The position numbers were made by a program, and so were the translations under genes. DNA of 64,000 nucleotides, taken from positions 62,001 to 126,000 of the forward strand of contig JADJOY010000007.1 in NCBI GenBank assembly GCA_016713535.1, read 5' to 3'. The notes beneath the pieces are model-generated. The model did not search any database. It was not told where the DNA came from and saw nothing but the letters and a program-made list of their open reading frames with translations. The DNA comes from JADJOY01 sp016713535 [NCBI: Deltaproteobacteria bacterium] (lineage in GTDB: Bacteria; JADJOY01). This document shows, one piece after another, positions 49,050 through 57,059 of this stretch. Positions within the stretch are counted from its first letter, which is position 1. Each line of letters starts with the position of its first letter.

Positions 49050-50174
49050 ATGATCGTCATCATGACGCCGGGAATCGGCGCCGCGAGCGCCGAGGTCGAG
49101 GAAGTCGTCCGCCAGGCGCACACGTACAAGGACATCCGTACCGACGTCCACGAGATCGTCGGCACCACGCGCACGTTGACCGAGATCTACCTCCTCGGTC
49201 CCACCGCCACCGTGCCCACGGACGGGTTCGCGGCGCTGCCCGGCGTCGAGCGCGTGGTGCGCGTCTCCGAGCGCTACAAGGTCATCGGCCGCCACCGCGG
49301 TCAGGTCGAGGTGATGGGCTTCGACTACCGCGGCATCACGTTCAGCCAGGACACGTTCCACGTGTTCCCGGGGTTGTGCGCCGTGGACACGCCCCAGCAC
49401 GTCGACCAGATGTTCGCGGCGATCGCCGAGCACGGCCTCCGCACCTCGCGGATGGGTGCTTACAAGCCGCGCACCAGCCCTTACGATTTCCAGGGCCACG
49501 GCAAGGATTGCCTGCCCTACGTCTTCGAGCTCGCCGGCAAGCACGGCGTCCAGGTGGTCGCGATGGAGATCACCACCGCGCGCCACCTCGACGAGGTGCG
49601 TAGCGCCTTGCGCGCGAGCGGCGAGGCCACCGGCGTGATGCTCCAGATCGGCACGCGCAACGCGCAGAACTTCGAGCTGCTGAAGTACGTCGGCCAGCAG
49701 CAGCGCTTTCCGGTGCTCTTCAAGCGCGGCATGGGCATCACGCTCGAGGAGTCGATCAACGCCTGCGAGTACATCGCGAGCGAGGGCAACCGCCAGATCG
49801 CGTTCTGCTTGCGCGGCGTGAAGAGCCACCTCGGCGACCCGCACCGGAACCTCGTCGACTTCGCGCACGTGCCGGTGGTGAAGCGGCTCACGCGCATGCC
49901 GGTGTGCGTCGACCCCTCGCACTCGGTGGGCGGACGCGTCGAAGCCTCCGATGGCCTCATGGACATCTTCCACGTCACCGCGCAGGGCATCATCGCGGGC
50001 GCCAACATGGTGCTCGTCGACTTCCACCCGGCGCCGGCGAAGGCGCTCTGCGACGGGCCCCAGGCGCTCACCCTCGACGAGCTGCACGGCTTCCTCGAGG
50101 ACACCGCGATCGCCCGCGAGGCCTACGAGAAGCGCGTGGCCCGAGTCCGCGCGAGCGCGGCGCGCGCGGCGTGA
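49050..50174 (+). CDS. aroF: 3-deoxy-7-phosphoheptulonate (DAHP) synthase, AroF/ACT-like class
   Basis: 374 residues from ATG 49050, with GGGGGAGCGAG ideally upstream. Catalyses condensation of phosphoenolpyruvate and erythrose-4-phosphate, the first step of aromatic amino-acid biosynthesis. Residues 1-70 form the ferredoxin-like regulatory extension (MIVIMTPGIGAASAEVEEVV). The barrel carries KPRTSPYDFQGHGKD, IGTRNAQNFELL, PVLFKRGMGITLEE, CLRGVKS, DPSHSVGG and metal/substrate segment VLVDFHPAP. This is the type Ibeta class. The stop overlaps the downstream start codon (GTGA), so it is co-translated with the creatininase-family gene. Confidence 0.93.
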   Translation: MIVIMTPGIGAASAEVEEVVRQAHTYKDIRTDVHEIVGTTRTLTEIYLLGPTATVPTDGFAALPGVERVVRVSERYKVIGRHRGQVEVMGFDYRGITFSQDTFHVFPGLCAVDTPQHVDQMFAAIAEHGLRTSRMGAYKPRTSPYDFQGHGKDCLPYVFELAGKHGVQVVAMEITTARHLDEVRSALRASGEATGVMLQIGTRNAQNFELLKYVGQQQRFPVLFKRGMGITLEESINACEYIASEGNRQIAFCLRGVKSHLGDPHRNLVDFAHVPVVKRLTRMPVCVDPSHSVGGRVEASDGLMDIFHVTAQGIIAGANMVLVDFHPAPAKALCDGPQALTLDELHGFLEDTAIAREAYEKRVARVRASAARAA

Positions 50175-51190
50175 CCGACGTGACCCGCACGGGCGAGGCC
50201 CCGCCGTCCGTTCCCGGCGTGCTGCGCTGGGAGCACGTCACCAAGGAGGACTTCGACCGCATCGACCGCCGCGAGGCGCTGGTGCTGGTCGCGTGCTCTC
50301 CGCTCGAGGTCCACGGGCCGCACCTGCCGCTCGGCACCGACGCCCTGGAAGCCGAGGGGCTGATGCTGCGCATGGCGGAGCTGCTGCCGGATCGCCACCG
50401 CGCACGGACCGTGATCCGCCTACCGATGGTCTACGCGGCGCCGGACGCGGTGCCCCAGCCGGGCTCGCTCAGGTTCTCGACGGGCACCACGGTGCGGGTG
50501 ATGACCGAGCTCGGCACCACCCTCGCCCGCCAGGGCTTCCGCAACATCGTGGTGTCCAACTTCCACGGCTCGCCGCGCCACTTCGTCGCGATCGAGGCGG
50601 CGTGCGAGAAGGTCAACCGCGCGGTGCGCGGCACGCGGATGGTGAGCATCTTCTCGGTGCTCGTGGACCGGCTCACCGGCGGCTCGGCGCAGCTCGAGCG
50701 CTTCACCGACGGCTTCGGCTGCTTCCAGCCGGGCGACCTCGAAGGTGACACCCACGCCGGCGTGATCGAGACCGGCATGATGCTCGCGCTCCACGAGGAG
50801 CACGTGAGCCCGCGCTATCGCGAGCTGCCGCGCAAGACCGTGAAGGAGTGGGCGAAGGCGAACGGCTACGACCCCGACGTGCTCAAGCCCGAGGCGCGCG
50901 CCGGCAAGGCCGGGTTCCTCGCGATGCTCGCGGTGTGGAAGCCCAACCTGCACTACTGGTTGCACGAGACCTACTCGGGAAACCCGAGCCTCGCGAACAT
51001 GGGCAACGGCCGCGAGGTCCTCGACACGCTCTCTCGCAAAGGCGCCGAGGTGGTCGCCGAGCTCCTCGACGGCACCCTCGACCCGCTCGCCGCCCACTCG
51101 CCGCTGTGGCCCAAGCGGTTCCTGTTCCTGAACCCGTGGGTGAGCCGGATCGTCGAGGCGTACCTCCGCTACCCGCACCCGATCGGCTGA
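50171..51190 (+). CDS. Creatininase-family metal-dependent amidohydrolase
   Basis: 339 residues from GTG 50171, overlapping the DAHP synthase stop. Metal ligands of the family are in place: EVHGPHLPLGTDALEAEG, NFHGSPRH and DTHAGVIETGMM. Family members hydrolyse cyclic amides such as creatinine, or act in cofactor biosynthesis (FAPy deformylase, mycofactocin MftE). The C-terminal third (HYWLHETYSGNPSLANMGNGREVLD, SPLWPKRFLFLNPWVSRIVEAYL) is longer than in classical creatininase. Translational coupling to aroF suggests a role near aromatic biosynthesis; this is inference, as the substrate is not readable from sequence. Confidence 0.88.
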   Translation: MTDVTRTGEAPPSVPGVLRWEHVTKEDFDRIDRREALVLVACSPLEVHGPHLPLGTDALEAEGLMLRMAELLPDRHRARTVIRLPMVYAAPDAVPQPGSLRFSTGTTVRVMTELGTTLARQGFRNIVVSNFHGSPRHFVAIEAACEKVNRAVRGTRMVSIFSVLVDRLTGGSAQLERFTDGFGCFQPGDLEGDTHAGVIETGMMLALHEEHVSPRYRELPRKTVKEWAKANGYDPDVLKPEARAGKAGFLAMLAVWKPNLHYWLHETYSGNPSLANMGNGREVLDTLSRKGAEVVAELLDGTLDPLAAHSPLWPKRFLFLNPWVSRIVEAYLRYPHPIG

Positions 51191-51276
51191 CCGGCTCCCG
51201 ATGGCCGAGCCGTGCCGGGGCGGCGCGGCGTGGGGCGTGCTCGCCCACGCGGTGCGCGGTGGGTTACGGTCGAGCC

Positions 51277-52248
51277 GTGGCCGGCGAGCGCATCCTGGTG
51301 GTCGACGATCTGGAGCTCAACCGGCTCCTGCTCCGTGATCTCCTCGAGGCCGAGGGCTACCGGGTCCGCGAGGCGGTCGACGGCAACGAGGCGATCCTCG
51401 CCGTCGCGCACGACCCTCCCGACCTGATCCTCCTCGACGCGGTCATGCCGGACCGCGACGGCTTCTCGGTCACCGCGGCGCTCAAGAGCGATCCCGCCAC
51501 CCGGCTGGTGCCGATCGTGATGGTGACGGCGCTCACCACGCTGGAGGACAAGCTCCACGCGGTGGCGCTCGGCGTCGACGACTTCCTCACCAAGCCGATC
51601 AACGCCGCCGAGCTGCGCACCCGGGTGCGCTCGCTGCTCGCCCTCAAGCACTTCACCGACGAGCTCGAGCACGCCTCGCAGGTCCTCGAGTCGCTCGCGA
51701 TCGCCGTCGAGCACCGCGACGGGTACACGGGCGGGCATTGCAAGCGCGTGGGCCGCTACGCGCGTCGCGTGGGCGAAGAGCTCGGCCTCGACCCCGCGAC
51801 CCTCGACGTGCTGCGCCTCGGCGGGGTGTTCCACGACATCGGCAAGATCACCGTGCCCGACGAGATCCTGCGCAAGGAGGGTGCCCTCGACGTGCACGAG
51901 CGCGGCATCATGGCGCGCCACGTCGACGCGGGCGCCGCGATCTGCTCGCCGATGAAGACGCTGCGCAAGGTGATCCCGCTGATCCGCCACCACCACGAGC
52001 GCCTCGACGGTAGCGGCTATCCCGAGGGCCTGAGCGGCGGCGCGATCCCGCTCGCGGTGCGCATCGTGAGCGTCGTCGACATCTTCGACGCGCTCTCCAC
52101 CCGCCGGCCGTATCGAGAGCCGCTCACGCCCGAGGACGCGCTCGCCACCCTGCGCACCGAGGCCGCGCAGGGCTGGTGGGACGCCGAGCTCGTCGAGGTG
52201 TTCGCCCGCATCCTCGCGCGCGACGGCATCGATCGGAACGACGGCTAG
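51277..52248 (+). CDS. Response regulator with HD-GYP cyclic-di-GMP phosphodiesterase domain
   Basis: 323 residues from GTG 51277. Residues 1-120 are a receiver with acidic pocket VVDD, phospho-Asp in LILLDAVMPDRDG and KP in FLTKPI. Residues 140-320 are HD-GYP: HDIGKITVPDEIL (HD) and HHHERLDGSGYPEGL (HHE and GYP signature), with all metal ligands apparent, so it probably degrades cyclic di-GMP when phosphorylated. The window also has a PilZ-kinase, which would respond to that molecule, but no cognate histidine kinase. Repeat array F starts 46 bases after the stop. Confidence 0.93.
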   Translation: MAGERILVVDDLELNRLLLRDLLEAEGYRVREAVDGNEAILAVAHDPPDLILLDAVMPDRDGFSVTAALKSDPATRLVPIVMVTALTTLEDKLHAVALGVDDFLTKPINAAELRTRVRSLLALKHFTDELEHASQVLESLAIAVEHRDGYTGGHCKRVGRYARRVGEELGLDPATLDVLRLGGVFHDIGKITVPDEILRKEGALDVHERGIMARHVDAGAAICSPMKTLRKVIPLIRHHHERLDGSGYPEGLSGGAIPLAVRIVSVVDIFDALSTRRPYREPLTPEDALATLRTEAAQGWWDAELVEVFARILARDGIDRNDG

Positions 52249-52293
52249 GCGGCCGGGCGGCGCGCCCGCGCTCCGAGCTCTCGATCGGTCTGT

Positions 52294-52415
52294 CTGGAGG
52301 GCCGCGATCCTTCGCGGCCGCCGGCGGTACGACACGCAGCGGCTGCGAGGGACCGCAGCCCTCCAGCGCATCGATTCCATTCGAACCGCTGGAGCGTCGG
52401 TGCTCCGTCACCGAC
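52294..52415. repeat. Repeat cluster F: three single hairpin modules
   Basis: Forward stem GGCCGCG, loop ATCCTT (52,294-52,318); reverse stem GGCTGCG, loop AGGGAC (52,341-52,365); forward stem GTCGGTG, loop CTCCGT (52,390-52,415). Each keeps the TGGAG foot or its complement. These are the modules that are amplified separately in arrays A and E, present here once each, which shows that the single hairpin is the basic unit. The cluster fills a convergent gap and ends 18 bases from the 3' end of the KAS III gene. Confidence 0.92.
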
Positions 52416-52432
52416 CCAGCGGTCGATCGGTC

Positions 52433-53476
52433 CTACCAGCGCAGGATCAGCGTGCCCACGGCCAGGCCGGCGCCGGTGCCGATCAGCATCAGCGTGTCGC
52501 CGCGCTTCATGCGCCCTTCGCGGTTGGCGTGGGCGAGCGCCATCGGCAGCGAGGCGGCCACACAGTTGCCGTACTCTCCGATGATGTTGACCACCCGCTC
52601 GGGGGCGAGCCCGAGGTGCTCGGCCATGGTCGCGAGCGCGCGTCCCGAGGCCTGGTGCGGCACCACCAGGTCGACCTCGCTGGTCGCCGTCAACCCCGCC
52701 TCGCGCAGCACCTGCGCCACCTGTGCGGTGAGCCGGGGTCGCGCCATGCGGTACACGCCGGGGCCGTTCATCGAGAACAGGTAGTCGCCGGTCACGGTGC
52801 CGGGATCGAGCGGATGCCGCGCCATCCCGCCGCCGCGAAGCTGGGTCAGCTCGGCCCCCGCCGGGTGAGTGGTGATCGCCATCGCGAGCATCCCGCTCGG
52901 CGAACCCGCCGGGGCGCGCTCGAGCACCGCCGCCGCAGCGCCGTCGCCGAGCAACGAAGCGCTCTCCGGCTCCTCGACGTTGCGCGCGATGCTACCGATC
53001 TCGGCCGAGACGATCAGCACCCGTCGATACCCGCCCGCCGTGATGAGCGAGCCCGCGGTCCACAGCGCCGGCATGAACGACAAGCACGTCGCGTGCAGGG
53101 TGAACGTGGTGACGCCGTCGAGCCCGAGCTCACGCGCCACGAACACCGAGGTGTCCGGGATCATCTGCCGCGGCGTGGTCGCCGCGTAGATCAGCAGGTC
53201 GGGCGGCGCGCCGCCGGCGCCCTCGATCGCCTCGCGCGCCGCGCGCGCGGCCATGCGCTCGACGGGCTCGTCGGCGATGTGGCGGCGCAGCACACCGCTG
53301 CGGCGCGCGATCCAGCCCTCGCTGCGCCCGATGCGGGGCGCGAGCTCGGCCGCGGTCTCGACGCGTTCTGGAGCGTGAAAGCCCGTCGCGACGATCTGGA
53401 CCGGAAGCACGGGGTTCGAGGCGACGGAAGAAGGAGAGCGCGGGCTCGAGGCGCGCGTGAGCAACGACCCGATCAC
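52433..53476 (-). CDS. Beta-ketoacyl-ACP synthase III (FabH-like)
   Basis: 347 residues from GTG 53476, in a GTGA overlap with the upstream barrel gene. Thiolase fold with the KAS III catalytic triad: Cys in FTLHATCLSFMPAL, His in DLVVPHQASG, Asn in EYGNCVAASLP. It condenses acyl-CoA with malonyl-ACP or a related donor. The unusual N-terminal stretch (MIGSLLTRASSPRSPSSVAS) may not be real; a later start near PVQIVATGFH is possible. As the third gene of a lipoprotein-barrel operon it is more likely a specialised synthase (branched lipid, pigment or secondary metabolite) than the housekeeping FabH. That is an inference from context. Confidence 0.9.
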   Translation of the reverse strand: MIGSLLTRASSPRSPSSVASNPVLPVQIVATGFHAPERVETAAELAPRIGRSEGWIARRSGVLRRHIADEPVERMAARAAREAIEGAGGAPPDLLIYAATTPRQMIPDTSVFVARELGLDGVTTFTLHATCLSFMPALWTAGSLITAGGYRRVLIVSAEIGSIARNVEEPESASLLGDGAAAAVLERAPAGSPSGMLAMAITTHPAGAELTQLRGGGMARHPLDPGTVTGDYLFSMNGPGVYRMARPRLTAQVAQVLREAGLTATSEVDLVVPHQASGRALATMAEHLGLAPERVVNIIGEYGNCVAASLPMALAHANREGRMKRGDTLMLIGTGAGLAVGTLILRW

Positions 53477-54750
53477 TTACCGAAGATCAGGTCGAGGGGA
53501 TTGATCAACAAACTGTAATAGAGGCGCAGCCCGACTTCGAAACCGTCGGTGGGGCGGAAGTTCTTGCCGGCGATCAGCGTCTGCGTCTGGTAGCCGCCCA
53601 TGATGTCCACCGGCACCCCGTAGCGCAGCAGCGAGAGCGCGCCCGTGAACTTGAAGTTGTGCTTGTAGAGGGCCTTGTTGTCCTCTTCCTGGTCGCTGTC
53701 CCACACCGCCGACAGCGAGTCGTAGTCGGTGTCGAACCCGCGCTGGTGTACGTAGGACGCCTGGACCGCGAACAGCGCCGGCAACGCCTTCTGGAACTCC
53801 GGGTTGGAGCGCGTGAGCCAGCTCGGCTCGTCGGGTCCGCGCAGCACGTCGTAGCGCAGCACCGAGCCGATGCCGTAGAGGTCGCCGCGGGTCACGGTGT
53901 AGGTGGGCCCGATGTACGGCGCGTAGTTCACGATCAGCGGGTTGTACTTGCCGACCGGGCTCGCGAACTCGCGCGGCAGGTAGTGCTCGTAGAAGAGGTC
54001 GAAGCTGAGCGTGAAACGGTCGACGACCGAGTCCGGCAGCCTCCAGTCGCTGGTCAGGTGGAAGCCGATGTCGCCGTTGGTGATGAAGTCGAACCCGGAG
54101 CTGCCGATCGCGCCCAGGATCTCCGGGTTCGCCTTGGCGCCGGTGAACGTGTTGCCGAACGCGAACACCGTGACCTGGCTCCACGGCTGACGGTACAGGT
54201 TCACCAGCACCGCGAGGATCACGTCGCCGGGGGTGGAGTAGGCGGACCAGTTGGGTGGCTTCGGCTGACCGAGGCTGCCGGCCCAGTCCCAGAAGTCGTC
54301 ACCCGTCATCTGGCGGTTGAACTCGGGGATGAAGTCGCCCGCTTCCCAGTCCAGCTTGAGGTCGGTCTTCTGGGAGATCAGGAACGGGAAGACCACGGCG
54401 ACCGAAAACCAGTCGGTGACGCCGATGGCGAGGCGGTTGACCTGGACCTCGGTCTCGTTCACGCCCGGCACCAGGATGTTGCCCTGGAACTCGCCGGTGG
54501 GGGCATAGCGCTCCACGGGGTCGGCGAGGTCGACCAGGTTGCCGGAGCCGTCGTAGCGGCCCTGGGTCGCGGTGCTGCCGTAGGTCGAGTCGAAGATCAC
54601 CGCGCCCTGCGGCGGCGTGTCGGCGATCCCGGCGCGGGCGGCGCCGGCCAGCGCGACCACGACGAGCGCCGCGAGCGAGGACGCCAGCCCGGCGACGCGG
54701 CTGGCTCGTCCCCGGCCGGTCGCTCGCCCCGCCAGAGCGGCTCCCGTCAC
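53473..54750 (-). CDS. Outer-membrane beta-barrel protein in a C45-KAS III operon
   Basis: 425 residues from GTG 54748-54750, which overlaps the TGA of the C45 gene (GTGA). Signal peptide LASSLAALVVVALAGAARA. The mature part begins DTPPQGAVIFDSTYGSTATQG and alternates hydrophobic and polar residues in barrel fashion (RLAIGVTDWFSVAVVFPFLISQKTD, FTLSFDLFYEHYLP, YIGPTYTVTRGDLYGIGSVLRYDVL, VGLRLYYSLLINPLDLIFGK). About 14-16 strands can be suggested. It resembles transporter-like proteins of the outer membrane, but no named family was recognised. Products of the operon neighbours hint that it may export or import a lipid-like compound. Confidence 0.75.
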   Translation of the reverse strand: MTGAALAGRATGRGRASRVAGLASSLAALVVVALAGAARAGIADTPPQGAVIFDSTYGSTATQGRYDGSGNLVDLADPVERYAPTGEFQGNILVPGVNETEVQVNRLAIGVTDWFSVAVVFPFLISQKTDLKLDWEAGDFIPEFNRQMTGDDFWDWAGSLGQPKPPNWSAYSTPGDVILAVLVNLYRQPWSQVTVFAFGNTFTGAKANPEILGAIGSSGFDFITNGDIGFHLTSDWRLPDSVVDRFTLSFDLFYEHYLPREFASPVGKYNPLIVNYAPYIGPTYTVTRGDLYGIGSVLRYDVLRGPDEPSWLTRSNPEFQKALPALFAVQASYVHQRGFDTDYDSLSAVWDSDQEEDNKALYKHNFKFTGALSLLRYGVPVDIMGGYQTQTLIAGKNFRPTDGFEVGLRLYYSLLINPLDLIFGK

Positions 54751-56719
54751 TGGCCCGGCCTCGCGAAGATCTCGGGGCCGTAGTGATTGAAGCGGCCATC
54801 GGTGGCGGGCAGCCGCCCCATCGCCACCCACAGCTCGCGGGCGTCGGGCGCGAACAGCGCGTTGTGCATCGAGATCTGCGGGTCGAAGAACCCGGGCCGC
54901 TTCTGCAGATCGAGCAGCCACTGGGCGTCGACCGGGCCGCCCGCCTCGGCGAGCGCGGCGTCGAGCTTCGAATGGATGCTCACCGAGCTGAAGTACGTGG
55001 TGCCCCAGTTGCGCTGATCGGGCAGGCCGAGGCTGATCGGCAGCGGCAGCGGCACGTTCTCGGGTCCGTCCGTGAGGTTCTTCACGTAGTGGATCGCGTT
55101 GCGCAAGTCGTCGCTCGTGACGCTCCCGAGCGGCGCCCCTTGGCGTCGAGGTTTCCCGGATCGGAGAGGTCACTGGTGAACTCGTAGAAGCCGTCGTCGG
55201 GCTTGTGATCGATGTTGGCGTCGAGCTCGACCACGCGCATGTCGTCGTGAGGACCGTCGGCCAGGAAGACGTTCCAGCCCGTCACCGGGCTCTGCCGGCG
55301 CAGGATCGCCTCGGCGTCGCCGAGGCTCTCGGCGTCCTCGACGATCTCGCGGATCATCCACGGTCCGAGGGCCCCCTGCGGGTTGAGCCGGTAGGGCTGC
55401 GCGGCGAACAGGTTCCCGACCACCGCGTCGTCGAAGGTCTCGCAGCGATTGATGGCGGCCACGATGCCGCGCTCGCTCATCCCCGACAGCATCCAGCCGA
55501 TCCCCGTGTAGCCGACGCTCGCGAACGACGGACGCGGCGCGCCGTCCTCGCCGACCGGGTGGTAGACGATCAGCGTCGTGAAGTCGTGAAGGACGTTGAT
55601 GTCGAGGAGCGCCATGGCGCGCGCCACCAGCATCTGGCCGTCGGCGCTCATCGCGCCTCGCACACCCAGGTTCCACGCCGGGATGCTGCCCGAGGCCTCC
55701 TCGGGGCGAATGTTGCCGAAGTCCTCGAGGGCGCGCTCGGCGGCCCCGACCACGAAGGTGAAGCGCAGGAGCCGCGCCACGTTCGGGTGCAGCGGCGGCG
55801 GCACGTCGATCTGGTCGAGGTCCGCCGCCTCCACGTCCACGGCCACCGGAGTGCCGGGGGCATAGGCCTCCGGCGCCTTGATCGTGATCACCGGGTGGAG
55901 GTCGTCGCCGTTGTCGCTCCACACCGCGGTGTCGGCGCGGGTGAAGACCCGATCGTTGAGGCGGACCCGCAACGTCGAGAGGTCGACTCCCTCGGGATCG
56001 AAGAAGTTCGGGAACGCGATGTCGCCGAGACGGAAGACCAGCGTGGGCTGCGCGGGCATCCCCTTCACGACCGCGAACGGCGAGGCGGGGAACGGGTCGA
56101 GGACGTTCTCGCCGGGCTCGTCGGTCTGGCCGTCCTCGTCGTTGTCGACGCCGTCGCTCGTGAGCGCCGCCGGCAGCGTCACCGATTCGAGCACCGGCGA
56201 CTGGAGGATCTTCAGGAACACCGTGATGTTGACGAGGCTCAGGATCGAGTCGAGCAGCGTGTTGAGGATCAGCACGTCCTCGTAGTCGTACTGCGCGCCG
56301 TCGGCGATGCCGCGGATCTCGTCGCGATAGCGCGCCGGGATGTACGGCTCGAGCCCGTGCGCCGCGTCCTTCAGGAACTCGTACGCGAACTGGCCGTTCT
56401 CGAAGCGCGGATCGTCGTAATAGGTGAGCACGCTCGCGATGCTGGGCTGCTCGCGGGCGAAATACGGGATCAGCGAGGCGGTCAGGAACTGGGTGAAGAC
56501 CTGGCGGATCTCGGACGAGTAGGCCTGGCCGATCTGATAGCCCATCTCGTAGTAGGTGCCCGAGACGTGCAGCACCCGGTTCTCGTCGGGGTCGATGAGC
56601 TTGGTGCTCTGGGCGCAGCCGGCCGCCATCGGCAGGAACGAGACGAGGGCGAGCAGCGCGACCCAGCGCCGTCGCGGACGCACCGATCGGGTGGCGCGGG
56701 GTATTCGAGGACGCGTCAT
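54747..56719 (-). CDS. C45-like autoproteolytic hydrolase-type lipoprotein, one frameshift
   Basis: About 655 residues from ATG 56719. Lipoprotein signal LALVSFLPMAAGC. Residues 45-175 match the C45 (acyl-CoA:6-APA acyltransferase-like) start: VLHVSGTYYEMGYQIGQAYSSEI and YRDEIRGIADGA. Residues 200-365 are an insertion with a thrombospondin-like calcium loop (DGVDNDEDGQTDEP). The core resumes with AWNLGVRGAMSADGQMLVARAMALL, where the family's nucleophilic Cys is expected but none is seen. FASVGYTGIGWMLSGMSERGIV follows. The frame breaks near 55,130-55,145 in a G run; one more G gives DAKGAPLGSVTSDDLRNAIHYVKN. It heads a three-gene operon. Whether it is catalytic is doubtful without the Cys. 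Confidence 0.8.
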
Positions 56720-57059
56720 CGCGAGGGGCCCGAGCTGGTTGGAGGAGGCGCCGTCGACGACGCGGCGGCCGATTCTGTCACGCGCATCCGACGAGGCGCA
56801 ATCGCGCGCTTCTGGCGCGCCGCGAGGTGCGGTTTCCTTGACGCGGGCGGCACCGGCGGGTAACCCGCCTCGGTCTCGCGAGCGCGGTCCGTCCGCGCCC
56901 ACGAAGCGCGACAAGGGTGCGGCGACTCTCCGCCGCAGGAAACTCGGGTGGTCGGGCCGCCACCTGGCGAAACCGGTGTCAGCCCTGCGTCGCCCCTGGA
57001 TGCCGCCGTCCCCGGCGGGCGTTCGCCGCGATGCAGTCACCGGCGCGGAGCCAGGCAAG
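56720..57059. other. Divergent intergenic region between C45 lipoprotein and CPA2 antiporter
   Basis: 340 bases of GC-rich DNA between two start codons. It must contain both promoters, but I see no clear palindrome or promoter box, and no hairpin-repeat module. Confidence 0.4.

Noticed and set aside
7998-52415. CRISPR interpretation of the arrays
   Set aside because: Linkers between hairpins repeat too, units vary in length from 93 to 145 bases or more, and there are no unique spacers or cas genes.
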